In this document: in pieces, positions 33,921 to 43,396 of the stretch
Layout: every line of letters starts with the position of its first letter
How positions within the stretch are numbered: the first letter of the stretch is position 1
DNA from: Papiliotrema nemorosa
Lineage: Eukaryota > Basidiomycota > Tremellomycetes > Tremellales > Rhynchogastremaceae
Reading direction: 5' to 3'
Assembly: GCA_032158125.1 (NCBI GenBank)
Contig: JASKOT010000001.1
Location: 1,302,001 to 1,366,000, forward strand
Length of the DNA: 64,000 nt
Translations under genes and position numbers: made by a program
The notes under the pieces: generated by a model
What the model saw: only the letters and a program-made list of their open reading frames with translations
Database searches by the model: none
Told to the model about the DNA's origin: nothing

Positions 33921-34862
33921 TTGTGGGTCTTCTACCTTGTACGCGATGGAGGGGCTGATGGAACAGACGATAGACTTCATTGTGCAACTTCTGCGTTGTC
34001 GATTCTCGCCATCTATAGCATTTCTCCCGGTCCTCTCCTGCTCTTCCCTACTTGTTTCGGCTCGACCAGTCGAGTCGTTTCCTGATTGTATATACCTAGC
34101 ATGAACTGCTTTTCGGAAGTAGTCCTCGCGCTTCCCTACCTTCCGCTGTTACCCTAACTATCGTCTATGTTCACCCTGTACCTGTGCATATGCATCATGC
34201 CATTGGAATAATACTCGATCGGACCCGAAAGCACACGAGATGGGTTTGCAGATCCAGTGTTTGTGTGCTTCTGGGTGGTCCCCTTGACCCATTGGGCGGG
34301 AATGAAATGATTCAGTGGTGAGACTGATGAAACTACCAATTGTCAACGCGCAGATGAACACCGCGACTGAGGTATAGGTAGAAGATAGATTGACGGCTGG
34401 AACATGTATACAAGAGTGCACTGTAGCCAATGTATCGTCGAGAGGTTGAGCTCGATCGCTGCAGTGGACCCCTTCTTTGCACAACCCCCCCCCCCCCCTT
34501 TGATCTCCCATCAACGATTCATCATCTCTCCATCTTATTCCATCTTGACTCTACATCTTGCTCTTGTGTCTCTGTCGATACCCTCAGGAGTCAACAGCCG
34601 TACTGGTGTTCCTCCTGAACACGAGTCAGTGGGTTGGGTGTTGTCAGTCTGGGGTTAAGCTTCCTAAGCTTTTCTGATATTTATCGCTGTTCAACTTCGA
34701 CCTCGACCTGGATTCTCCACCTTCATCTCGGACTCTCGACGCTCAACTCTCAACGAGCCTTCACGCTCTCCCCAGCTGGACTGGCACGGTATCTCAACGA
34801 GCGATAGATGGATACTAGTCTACAGTGGGCTTGACCAACGCGTGCCCTGCATCCACATCGGC
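33921..34862 (+). promoter_or_regulatory. Upstream region of RasGEF gene
   Basis: 942 bases: 3' UTR of the Bni4-like gene followed by the RasGEF promoter, with a 14-base C run at 34485-34498 and a C/T-rich leader. ORFs on both strands at 34154-34660 are not supported. Confidence 0.4.
34485..34498 (+). repeat. Poly-C homopolymer, 14 bases
   Basis: Uninterrupted run of 14 C inside the RasGEF upstream region. Likely length-variable. Confidence 0.9.
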
Positions 34863-37800
34863 ATGGACCACAGACCGCAGTCCTCATCTTCCTCCATTTC
34901 CCCTCATGTCGCCCTCGAAGCCCTAGTTGCCCAAAGTGGAGTCGACGTTCGCGACTCTACTCTATATCCTCATACCGACACACCACAGACACACCCTGCA
35001 AAAATGTCGAGTTCGAATGGTGATCCTTCAAAGTCTTATCCCGGGCATATCAACGCACGAGCCGGCTCTTCATCCTCCAGTTCCAACCCCGACTCGCCCC
35101 TCTCGCAATCGCAGCCCCGACCTCAATCCCAATCCGACGCTCAAGCGCAAACTCGAGCCCAAGATCGTCCTGAACCTCGTCAGACAATCTCTCGCCAACA
35201 ACTCCACACCCCTCCTTTAGAGCCCGATGAGCCGACACCAGCACGGATGTTCGTCAGAGCCAAATTCGATTTTGACGCGACAGATCCTTCAGCTTTGAGC
35301 TTCCGAGAAGGAGATGTGATTGAGGTGTATACGAAACTGGAGAGTGGGTGGTGGGACGGATTGTTGGGCACTACAAGGGGTTGGTTCCCTTCGAACTATG
35401 TGGATGTGATTCCGACATCCGAGGTGTTGGGTCCCAGTGTGCCTTTACCGCCTCTACCGACTGCGGCCAATGGGCACCATGCCAATATTAATGAACAGAA
35501 TGGACGAAATCTCCGGCTTAGGGAGGATGACGATCAGACGGAAGAGTCTGCAAACGGGGAAGAGAGTGAAAATATAGGTTGGGCAGACGCGATGGGCAAT
35601 CAAGCGTGGAACAATAGCGATCTTGACGATCTAGCTCGACAAGTCATGCAAGGTGCAGGAGCGCATTTTGACGATCTTAACGCGACACACGAGGACGATA
35701 ATGACTTTGAGACTATAGCGGCGGATAGGAGGCGTCGGCAGATGCAATCAGCGGATCAGGCTTATGCCGCCGCGATGAGTGATCTAGGTCCAGAAGAGAT
35801 GGATGAGTTTGGGGTGAGACCCAGGGGAAGTAGACAGAGGGAAGATACGGAAAAAACGGTCATGTTGAAACCTAGTCCGATGTCGCCGGGAGATACAATC
35901 AAGGAGACTCAAGTGGATGGGGAGGAGCAAGAGGGTCAGGTCAATAAACCCGGAGCATCTGCTTGGAACGAGGATGAAGATGAGAAGGGTAACGAGGAGA
36001 GCGCTTGGATACCGACTCTGACGCCTGATGGGCAGGTCAGTTCGCGAATACCCAAAATACGTCGGAGGAAGCTGACGGTTCAGGTATACTACCATAACCT
36101 GATAACGGGCGAGGACACTTGGCAGCTACCGGCTGCCGCACCTTCGGCAGAAGAGCAAGAATCATATTACGACGAAGACAACCATTTCTTCAATTCGATT
36201 ACTGCATCTTCTTCGCAAGCTTTCGGTCGAGCAAGCTCGTCTGTCGAGACTCCAGATACTGGCATTGAAGATACCTTCCAAGCGCCTCTACACAAGCATG
36301 ACGACCTGCCTCATCCTTGGGTGGCTAGGATGACAGACGACGGAAGGGAATGGTACTATGTCAACCGGATCACGGGTCAATCACAGCGACATCGACCACA
36401 AGCATCCGATGATGTTGAAGACCGTATGGAGAGGCTCAGTGTAAGCTCTTCCAATATCTTGCCGGTACGACCGACTCGACCTAAAGTTCGCCAATCTGTC
36501 GAAATACGACGGAAAGCTGTGGAAGATTGGACGACGAAGACGAGGCAAGCGATGCGTGACGTCTTGGCGAAACCCCCTCCGCATCCGATGATATGGCACA
36601 TGGATGCCGTGCAAGATTCACTGAGAGATGTCTTTGAAGCTGCCGTAGCTGGATCAGCGGCGGAAGAGGAGCTAAATAGAGCATCAGCAATGGGCGAAGA
36701 CCGAGATGTCGACGATGCCCTCGCCCGAGGAGAAGCGGCCATACAGATGTTACGCGGAGGACACCGATCATTGCTCATCTCACTTCGGTCGCTCTTGTCA
36801 GCGTATGGCTATGTCGGACCACTGGACGGGATGCTAGAGCTGCCTCGACCTCCATGGGCGCAAGATCACGCGCTAGTTGGCGCGCTGGGATTGTTGGCGA
36901 CGAACATTCATGCGGCGGTATCCTCGAAACGGGTCCCAGAATCAGGCATGAGCAACTGGACAGAAGTCATGCGTGCCGCGCACAAGCTCAAGGATATCCT
37001 GGCCAGCTTCCCGAGTTGGATCACTCCTGTTGGATCGAACGCTGCGCGGGATGCCAAGGTCGGCAAAATGACTATCGCTACTATGAACGTCGAACAAGCG
37101 GGCAAGCTCTTGTATGGTCGGTGGGGATTTGGTGACATGGAGGCTGTACAATCGCTCAAACCGCTCGACCAGGCATTCCTGACCGAGCTCAGGACGTCGA
37201 AGGAGGTGTACGACAAGGTTGACTTACGCCCTGAGACCGTGATAGACGTGCTGAGATCGGCTTCACAGTTTAAAGTCCTATCACTCAAAGTCGACATCGC
37301 GGAGAAGGTCGACGTCGACGGCGATATGTCTGATCGAACGAGAGAAGAAGATGCACAGGCGTATCATGAACTTGTCGTACGGGTCGGTAACGCCTTGCTA
37401 GATCTCGAAGAGGCGACCGCGGCAATCGACGAGCTGTCCATCACGCTTTTGCATCAGCTGGAAGAAGGCGTGAATGCACATCAACAACTGTCTTCCTTTA
37501 TCGCCCTCTCATACGACTCCATGACACTCCTTCTCAAACTATCGACGGAACAGAAAGCTTTGGCGGACCGAGGCAATCTTCGACATCAAATAGGCCATCG
37601 ATCACCTAGATACATTGCACCTCGACCTACTGCCACTCGACCACAATCCATCGTGTCCATTCTTTCGCGGATGTCCCGTAAATCCCGCGGGAAAGGTCTA
37701 GAAGAGGAGTTCCTCGATGGTCCAGACGGCTCATTGGAGGAGTATGAAGCGGAGAGGAGGGATAGAGCTGGAGAGCTGGCTAGTGCCAGTACGAACGCCA

Positions 37801-40003
37801 GCCAGACGAGTCTGGGTCAGCACCAGCAGCAGTATAGAAGGGGAGACGTCTCGGCTGTTTCGGCTACAAGCAGCACAACCAGTCTCGGCTATGGACAGGC
37901 TGAATCGGACGGAGGGAGTGTCAGGGCTAAACGAACGAGCATCATGAAGTTTATGAAAGGCCGATCGAGCACTGACGATGATGGTGAGCTTTCCACTTTA
38001 CGCTTTCGGAGTAGAGCAGCTGATTATTAAGGCCGAAGTATGTCTCGTAAAGGAACATCGAAAAAGCTGGCAAAGCTTCTTGGGGAAGATTACACTGCTT
38101 TCCCCTCTGTCCCTGGTCCAGTGCCCGCTTTGCCTCTTGCTCCTCCTGCACCTCCAGAAACGCCATGGTACCTTTGCGAGGACTATGCACCAGAAGATAT
38201 AGTCCTCGATGATAACGGCGCTGTACGAGCTGGAACCCTGCCCGCTCTAGTAGCGCGGTTGACACACCACGGGTCTACAGATACTTCATTCTTCCAAGCG
38301 TTCCTCTTGACGTTCCGGAGCTTTACGACAGGTCCTGAATTGGTCGATTTGCTTATCGATCGATACCATATTCAACCACCGGAACAGCTTACCAAGGCCG
38401 AGTTCGAAGATTGGAAGAGGATGAAGCAGACTCCGATCAGGATCAGGTAGGCTGGAGCAAGCTTTAGTGTTGCTTACTGTGTAGAGTTTCAAACACGCTC
38501 AAAGGATGGCTGGATGTGCATTACCTACCGGATCGTGATGCGGATGTCTTGGACCATATTGAGGATTTCGCAAAGACTACTCTGTTGGAAAACGGCAGTG
38601 AGCTACTATGTAGACAACTCGTCGCGCTAGTCACACGTCGTGTGAGCTGGTCTACCCCATTTTGCTGGTCAAGCTGACAGAACAGCGGACGGGAGAGACC
38701 GATCCACAGAGGCGCATCGTTTCAGGCGGTCTGCTCTCGCCACCTGCCCCTCTCGTACCCCGTGGTCCCCCCAACAAGCTGAAAATCACCGATATACATG
38801 CCGTTGAACTAGCCCGACAACTAACATTGCATGAGTCCAGCTCGTTTGGTAGGATTCAGCCCGTCGAGCTGTTGAATAAAGCTTGGCAAGATCAAGATCG
38901 GGACAAAGCCGCTCCGAACGTTCGATATGTGATCAAATTGGCGAATCTTATCTCGGTTTGGGTCACCGCTACCATCCTTGGGGTCAAAGATACCAAAGCT
39001 CGAGCTAGCATGTTCAAGTTTTTCGTGCAAATCTGTCTGGTGAGCCGGAAAGACAGCCCCAAATCGCTAATGGGCAGTCTTTGCGCGACTTGAACAACTT
39101 CTCTTCCATGGCTTCTGTTATGGCAGGTCTGAACAGCGCCCCGATTTTGCGTCTCAAGCGGACGCAAGATCTCTTGAGTCAGAAGACCAAGCTGCAAAAG
39201 GCGGACTTGGACAAACTTATGGATTCCACGAAGAATTTTTCATACTACAAGGACATGCTCAAGACTATCAACCCTCCCGTCGTTCCCTTCCTTGGTGAGT
39301 TTGCAGCAACAGTAGCTGTTGAAGCCACCACGCTGTACAGCAACTGATATTATAGGCTTCTGGCTGTCCGCCCTTACATTTATCGAAGATGGAAACAAAG
39401 ACTACATTTCATACACGCCCAACTCTGCCAAATCCGGTCTCAACACCTCCACATCATCGTCTGCTCTGCCCAACTCTGCTTCGTCATCCTCTCTTGCCTC
39501 TGCATCCAGCCGACCCGTCTTGTCCATCACTACTGCCACGCCAGCTTCTGGATCCGCCACCACACCAGCGACGACTACGGACACCACCACGCAGCCCAAA
39601 CCCCTCATCAACTTCTTCAAGCGAAATCTCACATCGGACATTCTGCGAGATATCCAGCAATATCAATCACAACCTTACAACCTCGCTCGATGTGGGGTCG
39701 TCCATGAATGGTTGATGAAGCAGCTGTTGGCTCTTGAAAAGAGTGCACCGGATATGCAGGCGTTATACGATATCTCGTTGGCGTTGGAACCGAGGGAAAG
39801 GGAGGAAGAGAGGATAACGAGAATGCTGCATGATTCGGTGAGTTGATAAATCCCGTTCAATCCTCTAAGTCGAGGCGTGGCCCCTATTCGGTCGACGTCT
39901 CCTGCCTCCCATTAAGCTCCCAAGTGAGATCCGATGCTGACCTTGCGCGTCTTTTCCTCCAAACGACACATTATCTTTGGCTCGCGTACAGGGTTTCATC
40001 TAG
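34863..40003 (+). CDS. CDC25: Cdc25-type Ras guanine nucleotide exchange factor (SH3-WW-WW-RasGEFN-RasGEF)
   Basis: Activates Ras by GDP release at the membrane. After a Gln/Ser-rich N-terminus: SH3 domain near 35250-35415 (VRAKFDFDATDPSALSF, SGWWDGLLG, RGWFPSNYVDVI); WW1 SAWIPTLTPDGQ/VYYHNLITGEDTWQLP, interrupted by a 48-base stop-free intron (36036-36083, GCTGAC branch); WW2 HPWVARMTDDGREWYYVNR, whose second Trp is missing; a helical middle; RasGEF_N (LVARLTHHGSTDTSFFQAFL) from about 38220; catalytic RasGEF from about 38790 (HAVELARQLTLHESSSFGRI, LANLISVWVTATIL, SLRDLNNFSSMASVMAGLNS, NPPVVPFLGFWLSALTFIED). The last frame ends VS-stop at 39846, but splicing from 39841 to 39992 gives HDSGFI, the usual RasGEF ending, so I end it at 40003. 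Start is 34863 or the ATG at 35004 with better context. Confidence 0.88.
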
Positions 40004-40380
40004 GTCCGGCGCAATCAACAGTCCAGACACGGTGCCAGCCTGATGTCCTGAGTCTATGTGACTGATCACCTCCCTGCTTTGTCATTCTCCAGTCACAACG
40101 CACTATCCGCCCTCGCTCCATTCCTCGCGTTCTTCATCCGACAGCGCTCCCCAGCCTGCGCCGTGCACCACGTGTCAGCCCTCCGTCGCGACGATCCTCG
40201 GTTCCCCGACACCGCTTCCTATTTCCGGAGTAACGTGCATACTTCTGTCTTTCCTGTGTTCAAAGGGTTTATAATGATTGTATCATGATGCAATGGTAAT
40301 TATGGGTCAGTAGGTGGTACACAATACAGCATCGTCTTTTAGGCGAGGACACCTGGAGCGCTTTTGTGCTCATATGTCAG
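40004..40380. other. Convergent 3' region between RasGEF and small orphan gene
   Basis: 377 bases between genes that converge. Holds the two 3' UTRs; no gene seen. Confidence 0.4.
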
Positions 40381-40929
40381 TCACATCGAGAGGCAGAATT
40401 TCGTAATGCTTTCTAGCCACGCTATCTTTGGTTTGGTAAACCCGCGATATCTGCACCAGATCCACCAGAGTTTTGGAGAGAGTGACATCCGTCTATGCAT
40501 CACTTGGATTGCTGGTTCCTCCGGATGCGTGATACAGTATGTATCCGTCGGCTCGATGCTCATAAGGCCCAAAGCTGAGGCCTCAGAATTTCCTTCGTGA
40601 GGCACCCAGCCATCCGATCCCAAACGACTCGCGATGATTGACAATGACCTGGCTGCACTCTCGACCGACCGAGTCAAAGACGAGCATTCTTGCGTTGCCT
40701 CAGTTGCAACCCCAGCGAGATATTCGAGAGCCTTGTAATTTCCAAATCTCATCGCGTATTTCCCTTTCTCGAGGAGTTCGTCCTCAAAGTCCCCGTACTG
40801 AGACTCGGACTGATCATGTTTCCCCACTAGATTAATCTCTGAGATGCTCATGGGTGCGTCAGGGCCGGATAAGGGGATGTAAGGGCGCGTGGCCCAGGTC
40901 GAAGGGGGTTCAGTGGCGATCTCACTCAT
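40381..40929 (-). CDS. Small orphan protein, 182 aa, paralogue of gene at 43009
   Basis: Open frame from ATG at 40929 (context ttgcaATGag; a longer frame to 40989 has only a TTG start) to TGA. Begins MSEIATEPPSTWATRP. Shared features with the protein at 42620-43009, in the same order: S[ST]W near residue 10, PMSISEI against PLSLAQI, an acidic stretch and NYKALEYLAG against SYKAIEGIWQ, followed by a helical segment (SLTRSVESAARSLSIIASRL). No signal peptide or membrane helix. A TATA box (TTATATAA, 41033-41040) and the two-part promoter element at 41074-41113 lie upstream. Function unknown. Confidence 0.55.
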   Translation of the reverse strand: MSEIATEPPSTWATRPYIPLSGPDAPMSISEINLVGKHDQSESQYGDFEDELLEKGKYAMRFGNYKALEYLAGVATEATQECSSLTRSVESAARSLSIIASRLGSDGWVPHEGNSEASALGLMSIEPTDTYCITHPEEPAIQVMHRRMSLSPKLWWIWCRYRGFTKPKIAWLESITKFCLSM

Positions 40930-41032
40930 TGCAAGCGGAGTCTTCTTCGATGATTGTACTGTAAAGTCGAGGTGAATTTGCGATGTCAACTGCGAGTCGA
41001 GAAGAGAGAAATCTTCTCTTTCATGTTGTGAC

Positions 41033-41113
41033 TTATATAAGCTCCTCAGGTGAATAATGTACCATGACTGAAAATCCTTTCATGCGAGGCAGTGTCCGGA
41101 AACGAGAACCTTT
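41033..41113 (-). promoter_or_regulatory. Promoter of small gene: TATA box plus two-part element, copy 1
   Basis: TTATATAA at 41033-41040, about 105 bases from the ATG at 40929. Upstream are ATCCTTTCA at 41074-41082 and GAGAACCTTT at 41104-41113 (given on + strand) with 21 bases between. The same pair with 21 bases between occurs at 43160-43199, and with 22 at 42195-42235. Confidence 0.6.
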
Positions 41114-41158
41114 CATACCATGACCTGATGAGGTCGAGCTGAGACACTGGAACGTTCC

Positions 41159-41637
41159 ATGAACACTCTATTTGCCAGTTTGATACGGAAGCTTCACTCG
41201 TCGATCAAAATGACACAGATGGAACTATTGTACAGACTGCTCGATGTCTTCGCTGTCCTGTACTTATCATGGCGGAAAGAGCTCCACTATGCTCTGCTCT
41301 GCCAAACGTCTTTGCTAAGCGGGATACGAGAATGGGACTGGAAGAAAACTCGGTCCACCATATGCATCTCTCTCATGTACGTACTCAAAGTTGCTTCCAC
41401 GCATCTTTCCACGAACGGCACATGGCACACAGATGTGCGGATCTCTGAAGCTTCTCAGCCCATCGTGGTATCCTCACATCCAGCGACTTCCGGTTCGGTC
41501 GCAGTTTCATTTGGTGCTGCTGGAGTCGAGATTATCGAGCTCTGGGTATCCCTCCCCAAACTTGCCAGTCCGGCGCAGATGCTGGACTGAGTGACCATGG
41601 CGGCGATGGCACCGACAGCTCGGGACAGCTCACTCAA
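41159..41637. other. Region open on both strands, gene unresolved
   Basis: On the + strand, ATG 41159 opens 143 codons to 41590; it begins hydrophobic/basic and has no TATA box. On the minus strand a frame from about 41640 to 41455 reads QLSELSRAVGAIAAMVTQSS and then Ser/Pro/Glu-rich sequence, which in style resembles the C-terminal parts of the neighbouring small proteins. Its start codon is missing (TTG), but an acceptor TTATGACAG precedes it, so it could be a last exon of a gene starting at 42036. I cannot build the middle exons. Confidence 0.25.
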
Positions 41638-41914
41638 CTGTCATAACACACGGCACATATCAACTGGTTCATGGGATAGTACCACAAAGTACTAAGCAAG
41701 AAAACCTACGGATATAAGAGTAGTTACCGTAGTATCTAGACCCCCCAGAGATTGTATCTCTTAAGTGACTTCCATCTACATCGTCTACCAGAGTCGCAGG
41801 CACTAGTAACCCAGTTCACTCGGAAACCTGCCTAGATCGAATACACCATCACATCAACGCCTTGCAGTTGGTCATCTGAAGCGCAGACTACGCAAAATCA
41901 TTCAGGTTTCCCCT

Positions 41915-42036
41915 CGTACCGTTCAACATACTGTCAATCTCCTTTGCCGTCTTCGGTGCGTGTGACTTAGGATACAGGTTTGAACTGGGGGATGGAGGAT
42001 GTCGCAAGACGTCACCACGGAGGCAGTTTCACTCAT
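41915..42036 (-). pseudogene. Probable decayed or unresolved third copy of the small minus-strand orphan family
   Basis: Placed where the third copy of the promoter predicts a start: ATG at 42036, about 160 bases from the element at 42195 (copies 1 and 2: 145 and 151). It begins MSETASVV, like MSEIATEP of the first copy. The plain frame stops after 37 codons. A frame shift of one leads into SNLYPKSHAPKTAKEIDSML and then NGTRGNLNDFA-stop at about 41915. Only an implausible 26-base intron would join the two, so this may be a frameshifted copy; a longer spliced gene reaching 41455 is also possible. Confidence 0.3.
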
Positions 42037-42145
42037 CTTGCAATCGCCGTGTGGTTTGTTGAGAATAATCTCTGGTTTAGGTGGCTTGATAGTGTGCAGG
42101 AGCAGAGACAAGAAGTGTAGGATGTGCGTTCTCGCGCCATCATGG

Positions 42146-42235
42146 TTATATATTCTTGCGCCAGGAAGCCTATCGTACAAACAGCAAAGGAGGGATCCTT
42201 TCAAACCCGGGTCCTGACGGGTCATGACAACCTTT
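42146..42235 (-). promoter_or_regulatory. TATA box plus two-part element, copy 2
   Basis: TTATATATT at 42146-42154; ATCCTTTCA at 42195-42203 and GACAACCTTT at 42226-42235, 22 bases between (given on + strand). Same arrangement as at 41033-41113 and 43096-43199, with no intact gene now downstream. Confidence 0.55.
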
Positions 42236-42619
42236 CACCAGCATACGAATCAGTCTATCGAAGGAGAAGAAGAGCGAGTGGAATGTTCCAGTACAGAAGT
42301 TCATGTGAGGAGGATCAGGGACACAACCAGTAGATGATAGCCTTGGTCGCTTGACTGAATATCGATACTTTGCCTTGGTCACAGAACGGAGGAGGAATGC
42401 AAGAATTTATGTATGTACAGTGTCAAGAGTCCACAGGCAAATCAGACAAGGTCGCGACAGAACCAAGAGCTCCACCGTTATAAAATACGTCTCGCCAGTA
42501 CATATGCACAGTATGCTCACTACTTCACCGGTAAATGACTCACTCGACTCGCCTCAACGGCCGCCGACTGACCCCAGAGCAACCCGATCCCCAAATCCTT
42601 TCTCATTGAGCAGGGTCAA

Positions 42620-43009
42620 CTAGCGTGTCAGGTCAGAGTGATCCGGCCCAGACCGCGGAGCAGTCACTGTGGGTCCTGCGCGAGTGGAGTTTGCGACAGT
42701 ATGACTCTGAGCCATATATTCTGATATCGCAGGCAGGATGCCTGGTTTGGTGAGGACAGTCGAAAATAGTTCAGCAAGATAATTCGCAGCTTGCCAGATG
42801 CCTTCTATGGCCTTGTACGAATTCTCTTCGAGAAACTCCTTCTTCAACTGATCGGGTGCGTCTGGAGACGAGATATCGGCTCCATTTACACACGTCGATC
42901 TGATCTGCGCTAGGCTCAGTGGCCATTCACTTGGTGACAAGGATGCGTATTCCGGGATGCTGTCGAGGTAAGCAGACCAAGAGGACGGGTGGGAAGCAGA
43001 GGTGCTCAT
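42620..43009 (-). CDS. Small orphan protein, 129 aa, paralogue of gene at 40929
   Basis: Open frame from ATG at 43009 to TAG. Begins MSTSASHPSSWSAYLDSIPE; then PLSLAQIRSTC, an acidic KKEFLEEN, and SYKAIEGIWQAANYLAELFS, which lines up with NYKALEYLAG in the copy at 40381-40929. The C-terminus is Thr/Pro/Ser rich and disordered. No signal peptide. Promoter with two TATA-like sites (43096-43103, 43105-43113) and the two-part element at 43160-43199. Function unknown. Confidence 0.6.
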   Translation of the reverse strand: MSTSASHPSSWSAYLDSIPEYASLSPSEWPLSLAQIRSTCVNGADISSPDAPDQLKKEFLEENSYKAIEGIWQAANYLAELFSTVLTKPGILPAISEYMAQSHTVANSTRAGPTVTAPRSGPDHSDLTR

Positions 43010-43396
43010 CTGACAATGGTGGTTGAATTATCGGTAAATCCAATCGGTGTGTGGAGTGAAAGTCACTTGTGAAGTCAGGATGAGGAGGGCAACAATTTAT
43101 ATCATTTATATCTGTCCCTGTTGAGTGTTGCGTGTGATGATCAGCCATGCTGAGGGTAGATCCTTTCACATAAGGTTGCACTTGCGAGTGAGAACCTTTG
43201 TCGATCATCCGTTCCAGGGCGACCGAGTCGCGAACCCTCGAATGTTCCACGCAGACTGTCACTGGAGGAAAGAAAGGGTTCTGAAAGACCCAAGGGTTTT
43301 GACAGAATCATGGGTTCTGAAAGAACCATGGGTTTCAGATGTGATACGTCGAAGACTCCATGACATCAAGTAGACTTGGATGCTTCTCGCACGGAA
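43010..43396 (-). promoter_or_regulatory. Promoter of small gene: TATA sites, two-part element copy 3, 18-bp repeat
   Basis: TTTATATC at 43096-43103 and TTTATATCT at 43105-43113; ATCCTTTCA at 43160-43168 and GAGAACCTTT at 43190-43199 with 21 bases between (on + strand). Farther upstream lies an 18-base tandem repeat (43276-43338). The 3' end of SPT8 adjoins at 43397. Confidence 0.6.
43276..43338 (+). repeat. 18-base tandem repeat, about 3.5 units
   Basis: Units start with GGG at 43276, 43294, 43312 and 43330. Unit 1 is GGGTTCTGAAAGACCCAA, unit 3 GGGTTCTGAAAGAACCAT. Unit 3 contains the palindrome GGTTCT-GAA-AGAACC. Non-coding, between SPT8 and a small orphan gene. Confidence 0.8.

Noticed and set aside
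34842..34862. Upstream extension of the RasGEF frame
   Set aside because: The extension starts with a non-ATG codon; the first ATG is at 34863.
41159..41590. 143-codon ATG ORF on the + strand
   Set aside because: No TATA box, unlike the neighbours; composition is not convincing and the opposite strand looks more protein-like. Kept only as an unresolved region.
43276..43338. Heat-shock element reading of the TTC/GAA motifs in the 18-base repeat
   Set aside because: The TTC and GAA blocks are one base apart, not two as in heat-shock elements.
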